From contig JAAMPI010000771.1 in NCBI GenBank assembly GCA_013054445.1, forward strand, positions 1-26,242: DNA of 26,242 nucleotides, read 5' to 3'. The stretch's first letter is position 1. Each line of letters starts with the position of its first letter. Shown in pieces: positions 1 to 9,927 of this stretch. Both the position numbers and the translations under genes were made by a program. This stretch comes from Cudoniella acicularis. Taxonomy: Eukaryota; Ascomycota; Leotiomycetes; Helotiales; Helotiaceae. The notes below the pieces were generated by a model, which saw only the letters and a list, made by a program, of their open reading frames with translations, was not told the DNA's origin and did not search any database.

Positions 1-3000
1 GAGATTGAGAGTGAGAGTGAATGAAGTAGTTATTAACAGCAACAGCGTGGCGATTGACAGTAAGAGAGAGGTTGACAACAAAGTAGGGGAATTAAGAGAT
101 CTGAGGGGGATTCTTCCCTCCTCAGAGACACTCACAAGTTACAACATTCCCACCTCTCTTCTCTCCAGAAGTCAGTCTATTGAATCCATCCATTCCCTTG
201 CCTCGCTCACACGGGATGCCTTCTTTCCCGACACCCAAATCCGTCTCTCCAAACACAACAATGATAACTTCTCCTGCGAAGAGGCGACACACTAGCCTTT
301 TAAAGTATTTGGTGGTAGCTGTTAGGTGTTCGTTAAAATTACTTCCCTCTTTCCCAAAATTTATTCGAAAGTACGCAGTGAAAACTGTCTGGGCTATGTC
401 CTCCATTTTCCACCCTGGAGAAGTCTCCCTACTCATTCTAAATTATATACCCCTCTCCAGCCAACTTACCAACACCTCTCAATATAAAACACATGCCATC
501 GCCACCCTACACATAACCATAGAATCATCAGAGATACAAGATTAATGAAGAACCTCAAGGTGATCTCTTCCAGAAAGGATGATTGCCTCTCATTTGAACT
601 CGAGAAGAAAGTTGGAAACCATACTATGTATGGATAGGAGACCCTTCCCTGATTTCTTTTGGTGAAGAATGAGGGAAAATTGCGTGTGATGGGAGAGAGA
701 CTGTGTGAGGGAGAAAAAAGGGGTGTTTGACAGCAGCGTAATTTTTGTCACTAACAGCAGTGTAGTTTTTGTAGCAGCTCAACGACACGGGAGCTCATAG
801 TTACAGAAGACAATAAACAATAGCATCTTGATTAAAAAACCAGCGAAGCCTGACTCGTTAAACCAGAAACACCGGCACCAGTTCCAGCAAAAGATATAGA
901 AATTGTGTTTACGTTCCACTTGGTTGGATCAATAACGTGATCGATTGCGTATGGCTTTCCAACTTGCTCTAACTATTCGATCATTAATACCAGCAGTTGA
1001 GGTGGAGACTTAAATCACTGTTTCGAAAGATTCTTTGAACATAGATATGCATCTGTTCTGCTTTTGGCGCTTGAAGCTTTAAGCGCATAATTTTAAATGT
1101 AAATGTAAGTGGAGGTGCAAATCTGAATGATTTAAGACGCGAAATAAAAGCCTCCCTAAAACGTGAGATTGTCCCACAAGGTGGGGTCCTCTTTCAACCT
1201 CTTTCTTCTTCCACAATAACCACCATAGAAAGCTAGTAGCTTAGAATATACAATCTCCCTTTCAACCCAGAGAATATTCTTCATAGCTGGATTCCCGAAG
1301 TTACACACAGAGCTAAGAGAGAAGACCGGATCAGCTGCCCAAAGCGCAATCTTTGCTTTCCGTTGTGTTGAAAAGGGGGAAAGATGATTGGAAGTGGTTT
1401 TGGAGGTGGATGATGACGGGGAAGGGAGTTGAGAGAATTTAAGAGTTTGGGGTGTCACATGTGATGCGAAGAAGTTTATAACAGCAAAACTTTTGCATTG
1501 GCAATAAATGAAGGTTGACAGCAGTAAAACCCCCCCGCTTTAATTCAAGTCAAGATCTGGCCACTAAGCCATATCAGCACTCCCACAAAATATTCCATTA
1601 TTTCTTTCTTTTTGCCCTAGCCTTGTTTTGCATCTCGAGAAATGTTGGACGCGCACAAAGCAGAGATGACATAAATTTTCTCTACACCAGAAGTTTTAAG
1701 ATCTTTTTAGTTCCCAAGTAATACCGTTGCACGATGCTATATATTGAATTGATCTAATTTTATAATGGGGAGGTGAATCAGGTGACAGTGGGGCAGAGCT
1801 GATAGTTTGCTAGGGTGTTGAGGGGTTGAGAGAGAGTGTGTGGAGTTGTTACTTGAGAACTTCGTAGACTATCCGGGAATTGCAGTCATGGGTCTAGTAT
1901 TGAATGCAACTTAGAGAGAGAGTTCCACTATAAATCGCTTCCGCGAAAGTTAAGGGGAGGGAGCATGCTCACTCTGGTAAACTAGAAAAAGGACAAGCTT
2001 GCAAGAATAACGCAGCAATAGTCACCTTCAGATGCAGCAAAGTTCAGTGGAAATACAAACAAGAATGTGTAAGACTATGCTCGCCATAAGAGAAGGTAAT
2101 TTTACCTAGAAAGATTGGAGAGAGGAAGATTGAATGTGGGTATGCGAAGGAATTGATAACATTAGCAGTGTGGTATTTGACAGCAAGAAGGCGGTTGATA
2201 GTAACATATCTCTGTTCGAAGAGTTCTGGTGCTCCTCTTATTGTTATGCTTAAGAGTTGAAAGAACAGACAAAAAAGGAGGCGGAGGCGAGCGATGCCGT
2301 TCGGTAGCGGGCAGTCATGAACGGGTCAGGATACCTGATCCGGCACCAAGTCTGTCTGGGTATGGGAATCCGTCTTCGTGTACGTCGAAAGGAAACGCTA
2401 CGTGAAAATCCATGGCCTCTAGCTCGGGGTAGAGAGATATAAGTTTTATATTCCAGGTCGGAGGTTATTTGCGCGTCTGATAGCCTTTTCAGCTTGAAGC
2501 CTTAACTCGTAAAGCATGCTTAGGTACTACAACTCGCTTGTTTGTAGATTACCTACTGTAGGTAGGCATTGCAACCGTGGAGTTGGTATTCACTTTCTGA
2601 GACTTTTTTTCCAACCCTCGGAAACTAAGGGGGACTGGAGTGGTATTTAGGCTAAAGGCTCGCAAGACTTCAGTTTCAACCATCATTTTCTGGAGAAGCA
2701 GTAGTGAGGTAGAGAACCGGAACGATGAAAGGGGATATCAAATTCCATATCGCCATGTCACCTTGCTGCTACATTGAAGATGAAGCTGAAGTTGAAGAAA
2801 TCTCGAAGTGATATGAGGAGGTACGGCAAAATTTAAGAAGACAGCTAAATGAATTGAGCGTGTGAGTGAAGTAGTCGATGACGACAGCAGCAGTATGGTA
2901 TTTGACAGTGAGAAAGATGCTGACAATGAGGTGGAAGTTAACAATCATAAGAACATTTGAGAAAATATCGCAGAACGAAGTGCTAAATATGGATTTGATG

Positions 3001-4229
3001 CAAATCTGAGATCGCATTGGCATAGGCGCTTTGCGGGTACATTATGTAGCAGAGGTACCCCGCACGCGTTCTCTCCCTCCTATTCATGGAAATTGAGGCT
3101 TGTTTAAAGTGCTTCCTTGCTGTGTGCCAATGAGAAATTCTGGCTTATTTATACCTTGCCAGTAGAGGCCTTCAAGCTTATCACTTTGGCAGTTTAGCCT
3201 ATACATTCAGTGAAATATTGAACTACACAGTCCAATTCCGCGGTGGGAACAACCACGAGATGTCCTTAGTGAAAAACCCACGGACATATCTTCCGGCTTT
3301 TAAAGAGCAAGAAAGATTACCGACCAGTCCCTCCAAAGCACGCGGATTTTCCACCTCCATAAAAAATTGGCGGCAATGAAAACATATTGAGAGACGCAGA
3401 CGGGGGAGGGAGAGCAGAGCTACCCGGTGAAGCGCTACAAATAACGGGTGAACGACTTGCCAAAGAATTACAAGCATGCCCCAAATATTTAAATGGGTCC
3501 TCACGACACTTTAGGTAGAAGACGAAAGAGTTTTAATTGAACTCTCCCGCTGCAATAGCGGAGATCTCATTCTTCTGTACAAGCACCATTTTGTGCATAA
3601 AATCTTGGCGCGAACGTGGACGGAAGATTCTCAGAATTTTATGAGCCCCTGCAGTTGCTGACAGCAGTAGTGTGGGGTTTGACAGTATGAAGGAGGTTGA
3701 CAGTGCTTAAAGACCTCGATTACTAATTGGAGGAGGAAGGGTATTTGATGGCATTAGCCATAGGCCTCACAAACCCACGAGCACCTTTTCTTTCTGCTCC
3801 TTCAGCATGTGATTGTGTTTCTGTCTGTGTGCGGTGTGCTCCTTGTTGCCAGAATAGTTCTTCCTGCCAATTGATAAGCACTTTCAACTACCGCTACTAC
3901 GCAGTAGCACTTCCTGAATATATAGTCTCTGGTTCTAATATTGACTCTCGACTCTCGGAGGAAACGAGGAGCAGTATACCACTGTAGACATTTTGGAAAT
4001 GATGAACTTGTAAAATTCGATTTTCTTTTGATGCCGCGGTTTGGGTATCTCTTTAAAAACACAATATGCCTTTGTTTTCGTGTCGTAGTCTCCTAAACGC
4101 CGGCGCCCAAATGCAAATTTAAGTTTTTGGAAGATCCTGCTGCAAGTCGCAACAGCTACCCGCTTTTTGGAGGACACCAATAAACGCCGAATGACTGAGC
4201 AATGGAGTTGGCCCGATTTTCCAAGAAGG
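1..4229. other. gene-poor region with no supportable gene
   Basis: I found no reading frame here that looks like a conserved protein. The open frames are short, overlap on both strands, and show neither recognisable domains nor plausible splice-linked continuations. No tRNA-like cloverleaf was recognised. What stands out is a degenerate purine-rich/TGACAG element recurring about every 0.7 kb (listed separately). There is also a GC-richer, non-coding stretch at about 2277-2460 with small inverted repeats, and a 15-bp palindrome at 2550-2564. The last few hundred bases before 4230 probably include the 3' UTR of the DUF4604 gene. A lineage-specific gene with tiny exons, or a non-coding RNA, could still be hidden here. 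Confidence 0.6.
35..3706 (+). repeat. degenerate dispersed element, about six copies spaced about 0.7 kb
   Basis: A core of about 45 bp recurs in the same orientation. It has the parts GACAGCAG, then GTGGTATTTGACAG, then AAGGAGGTTGACAG. Copies lie at about 35-80, 729-777, 1480-1527, 2160-2205, 2883-2932 and 3659-3706. The first-part anchors are at 36, 730, 1481, 2163, 2884 and 3661, which gives steps of 694, 751, 682, 721 and 777 bp. Most copies are preceded within about 60 bp by a GA-rich patch. The copies at 1481 and 2163 also share an upstream atgcgaag...ataac stretch. I could not see clear similarity between the segments separating the copies. Alignment was by eye, and the weakest copies (729 and 1481) are rearranged. 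Confidence 0.55.
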
Positions 4230-4769
4230 TTATTCATCATCCCCAAAACTCAATTTGATCTTCTTCCCCTTCTTCGCTGTTTTACTTTTTATTTTTGAGG
4301 TATCCGATTTCTGTGCCTTTGCATCTGTTTTTAGTGTCTTGCTTTGATCAGACGTAATTTTTGCCTTGATGCCAGTATCCCGCTCATCATCCCCTTCATC
4401 AGCACCCACAATCTTTCCTACTTTCCGCTTCTTGCTCGCCCCAATCGCTGCAACCTTCTCTTTACTCTCTTTTGCCTCACCACCATCCTTCAAATCGGCA
4501 TTCTCTCCATCCCTAGCTGGCTCTTCAGCCTTAGCTTCATCCTCAGCTTCCTTCTCCTCCCACTCCTTCTTCGTCAACGTCTCTCCCGTCCCTTCATCAA
4601 AATAAACAGGCTCGTCCTCAGCCTCGTCTTCAGGATTCCGCGCTTTCTTTGGTCGCGCAACGGTGTATTCGTGACGTCCATCTGAGGAGGCATTCGCAGA
4701 TTGTAATCGCGCGAGGAAAGGAGGGAGTGTGCCATCGTATTGGAGATTCTTTGGGGTAATTTTCGACAT
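4230..4769 (-). CDS. DUF4604 domain protein, small, charged and probably nuclear
   Basis: A single-exon frame of 179 residues. The N-terminus (MSKITPKNLQYDGTLPPFLA) and the C-terminal KGKKIKLSFGDDE are the two conserved ends of the fungal DUF4604 family, and the length fits. Between them lies a long low-complexity stretch rich in Glu, Asp, Lys and Ala (about residues 45-165), almost certainly disordered. A DEPVYFDEG segment near residue 52 also fits the family. Basic clusters such as KKRK (about residue 112) could act as nuclear signals; that is inference. The start codon at 4769-4767 has a good aaaATG context and no earlier in-frame ATG. The molecular function of the family is not known to me. 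The gene is transcribed away from the GT15 gene, with 1.27 kb between the two starts. Confidence 0.85.
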   Translation of the reverse strand: MSKITPKNLQYDGTLPPFLARLQSANASSDGRHEYTVARPKKARNPEDEAEDEPVYFDEGTGETLTKKEWEEKEAEDEAKAEEPARDGENADLKDGGEAKESKEKVAAIGASKKRKVGKIVGADEGDDERDTGIKAKITSDQSKTLKTDAKAQKSDTSKIKSKTAKKGKKIKLSFGDDE

Positions 4770-6042
4770 TTTGGGTTTTGTAGGAGGTGCCGGGAGCCTA
4801 GGATGGAGGCACAGTACCGTATTGAGTGCTGACCTAGTTCATGTACTATGCGGGAATCGGTGATCCTACACGACAGCAGGGCTTGATTGGTTGACCCGAC
4901 CCGAGTGATGTTAAGACAAGCCTTTAAAAATCAAAGAAAGCTTGTTTCCACAACGCGCGCACATGTCATTGTTGTTGAATTGAACGTTTAGTAATGGCTT
5001 CGTCGTTGTAATGCAAGTCTGACGCTATTTACCTAGGGTAGCCGAGCTTTGTTGACAGGCGCTAGTTCCCGACTCCTCAATTGGCCATAATAAAGCTATC
5101 AAAGCTTCAAATGGATAAAGAAACTTCAATGGTATTGTAAAGCGTATAGATTGCTTCGCCGTAAACAAAGGTACAACGGTCCTTTGGCGCGTTTAGCAGC
5201 TTCAGCCTCAATCGATAACAAAAAAAAGTCGGCTTGGCATTTCCGGTTTGGGCGTAGCCCAGGAGTATGATGATGTTCCCGGCCACACCAGGTTTGCGAC
5301 CTCTGGGATGGATAGGGGATTCAAATCAGGAGATAAACTCGAGACAATTTTTAGCGGCAACTTGGGGTGGAAGCGGGCGCATAGCAGTTGCAGCACTCAC
5401 AATCGCCACTCGTGTGCCGCCCTCAACAAAATACGAACCATCTCCTGAAATTCGAAGTTGCTTGCCAAGAACAACAGGGGATCTCTTTAGCCGAGATTCC
5501 TGCCTCTGCAGCAGCGACGGAAACTCCTATCGTGAGGGCACAAGCAAACTACCTCTGTCCACAACCTCAAATCCGCCTCAACTCCGTTGTCCTGGGCATC
5601 GACAGCCTCGACTCCAGCTCGCCGCCGCCAGCAGTGGATGCAATCGTCCATTGCCCTCGAGTCGCCACATCGCTGCGCTGACGACCCAGACCTATCGCTC
5701 CGACGCGTCATCGCAGAGTATCTTTTCTCGAGGACATCTCCTCCATCCGCTCGTTACCAGCATAGTAGCAGCAGCATCGACCGGGTCTGCAGTCTGCAAA
5801 GATAGGGGTGCATTGGTTTTCGTCTTCCTCTCTTTCGATTCGAGTCTGCGCTTCTGAATACATATTGTAATACCCCCCGATTCCGATTGTCGACAATCCA
5901 ACATAGTCCTGGGGCCCTCGACAGCCCCCCTTTTCTGCCATCTCCTCATCTCTCCAACGACCCTCGAACGCCACCGCATCAATGGGGTTCGTCCAAAGAT
6001 TCATAAAGCGAGCGCCGTCGTCGCCGAATCTGCCGATACTGG
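4770..6042. other. divergent intergenic region between DUF4604 and GT15 genes
   Basis: This holds the promoters of the two divergent genes. From about 5250 to 5860 it is GC-richer, with overlapping open frames on both strands. None of them resembles a known domain and they occupy competing frames, so I treat them as chance. The final part (from 5982) could belong to the N-terminus of the GT15 protein if the T-run at about 6083-6090 is miscounted; see the finding. A TTACCTAGGGTA stretch lies near 5029-5040. Confidence 0.5.
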
Positions 6043-7696
6043 ATGAGGTCAAGACGAAACCAAAGATTACTTCTAGATTGGCTTTTTTTTCGGCGGCCGC
6101 TAAGGTTAAAGGGCAATTCCAGCATTTCAATACCTCTCGGCGTTGTCCTTCTTTTCCCTTGTATTGTTGTTGTTTTGATACTGGTGCTTTTTGTTCGACA
6201 TCCTAAATCAGGAGTCGGCATATTAATGCCTGCTGGAGCACCACCAGCTATTAGGTTCGTTGACCTCGGTTGCAATGATGCATTTACGTAGGCTAACGTA
6301 TGTGGCGCGCAGAAAAATCAGTGAAGATCATGACAAGGTCTTCGTGACGGGCTGCTTAGAGCCAGATACATCACTACCGCGGGCGAATGCAGCATTCGTC
6401 GTGCTGGCGAGGAATAAGGAGTTGGATGGAGTTATACAATCCGTTAAATCCATCGAGCGACATTTCAACAGGTGGTATCACTACCCATATGTTTTTTTGA
6501 ACGACGCCGATTTCAATGAGACATTCAAGGAGACTATCACGAATTACACGAGTTCACCTGTTGAGTTTGGTACTATCGACCCGAAATCTTGGGGATTCCC
6601 TGATTGGATTGATCCCAAGGTTGCCAAGGAGGGTATCGCAAAGCAAGGAGATGCTGCTATTATGTACGGTGGGATGGAAAGTTACCATGCTATGTGCAGA
6701 TTCTACTCGGGGTATGTTTTTGCTTTTTACAGGAGATAAGATTATGCGCTGACATTGGTAGGTTCTTCTATAAGCACGAACTCTTACAAAAGTATGAATG
6801 GTACTGGCGATTGGAACCAGAGATCAAGTATTTCTGCGACATCACATAGTACGTGCTGTTCAATAAGATGATCAGAGATCAAGCTAACATTTTAAAGTGA
6901 CCCTTTCCTCAAGATGATCGAAGCGAATAAAACATATGGTTTCACAATTGCGGTTAAGGAATTAAAGGAAACTGTGCCTAATATTTTCCGATATGCATCC
7001 GCCTACAAGAGAATCAACAATATCACATCTCAGGGATTGTGGGAAATGTTTGTTGAGCCTCAACCAGAAGAGCCAAAAGAGGTCCCGGTAGAAGAACAAC
7101 ACCCACTTCCAGAAGAAATTCTACGAGGCGACCCATCCCGTGCTTCTCTTCCAGATATCGACCCAGAAGCCATGGAAGGCGAGAAGTACAACATGTGCCA
7201 TTTCTGGTCGAATTTTGAAATTGCAAGGCTTAGTTGGTTTAGGAGTAAGGAATACGAGGACTTCTTCCAAATGATGGATCGCAGTGGAGGATTTTGGATG
7301 GAGCGGGTAAGTGGCTGTATGCATTGTGTGGACACTAAACGCTAATAAGAGTAGTGGGGTGACGCACCAATTCATTCTCTGGCCGCTGGCGCACTACTTG
7401 CACCTCGCGACATTCATTACTTCCGTGACTTTGGTTATAGGCACACCACCATCCAACATTGTCCCGCAAATGCCCCAGCTCGCCAGATGCCTCGGTCACC
7501 CTTCCTCGAAAAGACAACCCTCGATGAGAAGAAACGAAGAGAAGAAGACGAATACTGGGAGAGTTGGGATGCGCCTAAAGAAAATGGTGTCGGGTGCAGA
7601 TGTAGATGTGATACCGATATTGTCGACGTTGAAGGGAAACAAGGTTCATGTCTTGCGGAATGGGTTGATGTAGCAGGTGGCTGGGCAAGTCCTTGA
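6043..7696 (+). CDS. GT15 alpha-1,2-mannosyltransferase (Kre2/Ktr family)
   Basis: Five exons: 6043-6254, 6313-6711, 6762-6848, 6898-7306 and 7355-7696. They give 482 residues, and the introns are 58, 50, 49 and 48 nt with GT-AG ends and clear branch points. The product is a Golgi type II membrane enzyme that transfers mannose from GDP-mannose to O- and N-linked glycans. Residues 1-27 are a basic cytosolic tail and 28-51 a membrane anchor; the catalytic domain follows from about residue 88 (NAAFVVLARNKEL). Family motifs include SVKSIERHFN, WYWRLEPEIKYFCD and NMCHFWSNFEIARLSWF. E340 in the last motif sits where Kre2p has its proposed nucleophile, and E222 in R-L-E-P-E matches the Mn-binding region; both assignments are by analogy. 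The Cys-rich C-terminus (GCRCRCDTD) resembles the Ktr4-like branch. The exact N-terminus is uncertain because another in-frame-looking start exists at 5982 in a different frame. Confidence 0.9.
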
Positions 7697-8879
7697 TACA
7701 TAGGAGCGCTGGAAGACTTGCGACCAACGAATGAGATTTTGGAATGAGGTGTCGTCGGCGTTGTGGTGCCAGGCTTTGGGAATCTTATCCCGAAGCTGGA
7801 ATGAAAGCTGGGTATTGATGGCATGCATATGATGAGAGAGGGAGGTAGGGAGGGAACACGTTCCTTATTGTATTCAAGGTTTTCATGGACACGCACGTAC
7901 TATGTATTGTGGCGTTTTTGGGCTGGTAGGACGTCTAAGTAGTCTAGTCTATATCTCAATGTGAAAATACACTTGATAATTTGGGTGGTTTTCTTCTGTT
8001 GCTTATACTGTGATTTTGTTTTGGCTAAGTTTTGTGCCTTTTTGATGGATGAATTGCGTGCTGCTTGTTGGTATTTGACAAATGAGGGGATGAGGTAACT
8101 GTGTGAGTGCTATAGTGGGTGGTGGGTGGGTGGTACGGATTTCTACTTCTCGTAAATAAATGTTACTTCAAGTTAAGCAATAAGTAAATTTTGAAATTTA
8201 TTGGCTATAAATACCACGTATGCTGCTTCGATAGAGGGTTTTAGGGCTGTTTCGAAACAACATGAGTTAGAAAAATGTCGGTTGAGCTGTGGGCTTGGCT
8301 TGGTGTTGGTGTGTGGAGTGACCAGCTTTGCAAAAGAGTGTTGATATTTGTGTGCTCCGCCGTGGTTTTGAAGCGTGGAGTGGTGGAAGGGGCAAGTGAG
8401 GGTTGGAGGGGTGAAGGGTGAAGGCGAATGGTGCTGTTGAGTGTTATGTATCTGCTGTCATTTTTAATTCGTTTGTTGTTTGAGGGATTTTGCGGTTATT
8501 GCGGCGTTGGAAGAAAGAAGGGAAGGGAGTGGTGCTGAGCTAGGGAGGACGTGCGGTGTTGGATATGATATCTCGAAAATGCAACGTTAGACTGAAATAT
8601 AAGAGGCAGCTCACTGCTAAGCCGTCATTGATCTTTGGGTCGATTTCGACTAAAGCGCCTGACGACTCTCTCTTGCATTGAGAGAGTCGTTCATATTTAT
8701 ACTTCACTGCGTTGGCCTATTACAGAGTAAAGAAGGGAAACTTAAAGAAGCGTAACTTTGTTATATTGGACTTGAAGTTGAAGTTGTTGTATTAAACCTT
8801 TCGGATTTTCTTTTTAGTAAAATAGAGGGTTAAGAGGGTGGTTATTATACTCAAGTAGGAGGTTTTCAAAGCTATGTTA
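7697..8879. other. gene-free region downstream of the GT15 gene
   Basis: The first 150-200 bp are probably the GT15 3' UTR. After that I see no coding signal. There is a short G/T-rich low-complexity stretch (gggtggtgggtgggtggt, about 8116-8133) and one TATTTGACA match near 8072 that resembles part of the element repeated in the first 4 kb. A perfect hairpin at 8662-8690 is listed separately. Confidence 0.5.
8662..8690. other. perfect 11-bp inverted repeat with 7-nt loop
   Basis: The left arm ACGACTCTCTC (8662-8672) and right arm GAGAGAGTCGT (8680-8690) are exact reverse complements around the loop TTGCATT. A TATAAGAGG stretch lies about 65 bp upstream. It is nearly 1 kb past the GT15 stop codon, so it is unlikely to be that gene's 3' end. 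It may be a structured RNA element, part of a decayed mobile element, or chance. Confidence 0.6.
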
Positions 8880-9330
8880 AGAATTTTAGATTTTTGCTAT
8901 AGTATACACTATATAAAGTAGTATGAAATTATCCTGAGTATCAAAAAATAATAAGTAACTCGGTACTACTTTACATCACTAAGTAAGCGAACAACGAGCT
9001 GAAGAAGCTATTCTGCGAATGTGCTGGGTGAGTTGGGTAGGTAGGTACTTATTTTCTAGTATTTAGAAGGTTTTAGAGGAAAGGGGGGAGGGGACTTGTT
9101 ATCTTTTTTAAAGGGTAATAAGTATAAGGAAATAATATTTAGTGTTTTCGAAACGAATAGTACCTTTGTTTACTTAGCTAATTTTTTTAATTTTTTTTTA
9201 TAAAAAATTTGTAATTATAAATATACTAAACTAGGTTTAAAATATGATTTAAAAATATATTTATATACAGTAATAAATATATATAAAATTTAAAGAAAAA
9301 GTTAAAAGAATAGACTAGAAAACTATACTA
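8880..9330. other. AT-rich island
   Basis: Strongly AT- and TA-rich DNA, most extreme at about 9175-9310, where it is almost entirely runs of A, T and TA steps. No coding frame is present. The composition resembles what repeat-induced point mutation (RIP) leaves in Pezizomycotina, but no recognisable transposon sequence remains, so the origin is inference. It lies directly upstream of the amidase pseudogene. Confidence 0.5.
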
Positions 9331-9927
9331 AGTAGAGAGTAAGACTCGGCGAAGACTCCTTGTGATACTATTATAGACATTATTAATTTAAGTATTAAAC
9401 ATTTCCTTGCAGGTTGAAACCTTGGTAGGTCGATTAGCTGAAACTAGGAAGGCACTTACTAGGTCGATCAGTTCGAGATCAGAGCCTAATTTATGTTAGA
9501 TAATAGTAAGAATTATTGAGGATGTATAAATCTACCAGGTAAACCCATGACCAAGGCGCACAACAACGCGAGTTCGAGAAAACCAGTTGATGGTCATGGT
9601 TTCTTGCACTCTGTTTATAGAGACGCCCAGGTTACAGGGTTTTTGCAGCATAGGAAAAAACGCTCAGATTTTAATGTTCTTGAATACGGGTCTCGGCCCC
9701 GTCTCCGCTTCCTTTGCTTCAATTCAGCCTTTGTTTCAACTTCCACATTGGCTACCTCACCACACAATCTTTTACAATATTCTTCGACTGAGAAGAAGCC
9801 CGTCTGTGCAGAAAGTCAGACCCTCCTTGCGGATCTTTGGTCCAGAATAGTCTCAATGATCATACCTAAGATCACCGAAGCATACCCAGAGAATTTGAGG
9901 TACACACCCCCTTCCCAAATCAGCACG
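9331..9927. other. non-coding stretch upstream of the amidase relic
   Basis: A long open frame starts at 9547 and runs into the amidase relic in the same frame, but its first 125 or so residues match nothing I know and have no family-like pattern. A short direct repeat, taggtcgat followed by t/c and ag, occurs at about 9427-9438 and 9461-9472. Part of this stretch could be the original promoter or a lost first exon of the amidase. Confidence 0.35.

Noticed and set aside
1..545. Overlapping 96-121-residue open frames in the first 550 bp
   Set aside because: They compete on both strands, are Ser/Pro/Leu-rich by composition, and resemble no known protein.
4344..4685. Plus-strand open frames opposite the DUF4604 gene
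   Set aside because: They are antisense shadows of the Glu/Lys-rich reading frame and only mimic hydrophobic protein by complementarity.
5267..5857. 196-residue plus-strand open frame before the GT15 gene
   Set aside because: It overlaps several open frames on both strands in a GC-richer spacer and shows low-complexity Ser/Arg/Ala composition with no recognisable family.
9461..9485. tRNA-like B-box (agttcgagatc)
   Set aside because: No matching A-box, anticodon arm or acceptor pairing could be found around it.
9547..9927. Upstream part of a 176-residue open frame as a separate gene
   Set aside because: Only its 3' end lines up with the amidase relic. The rest has no family resemblance and no supporting splice structure.
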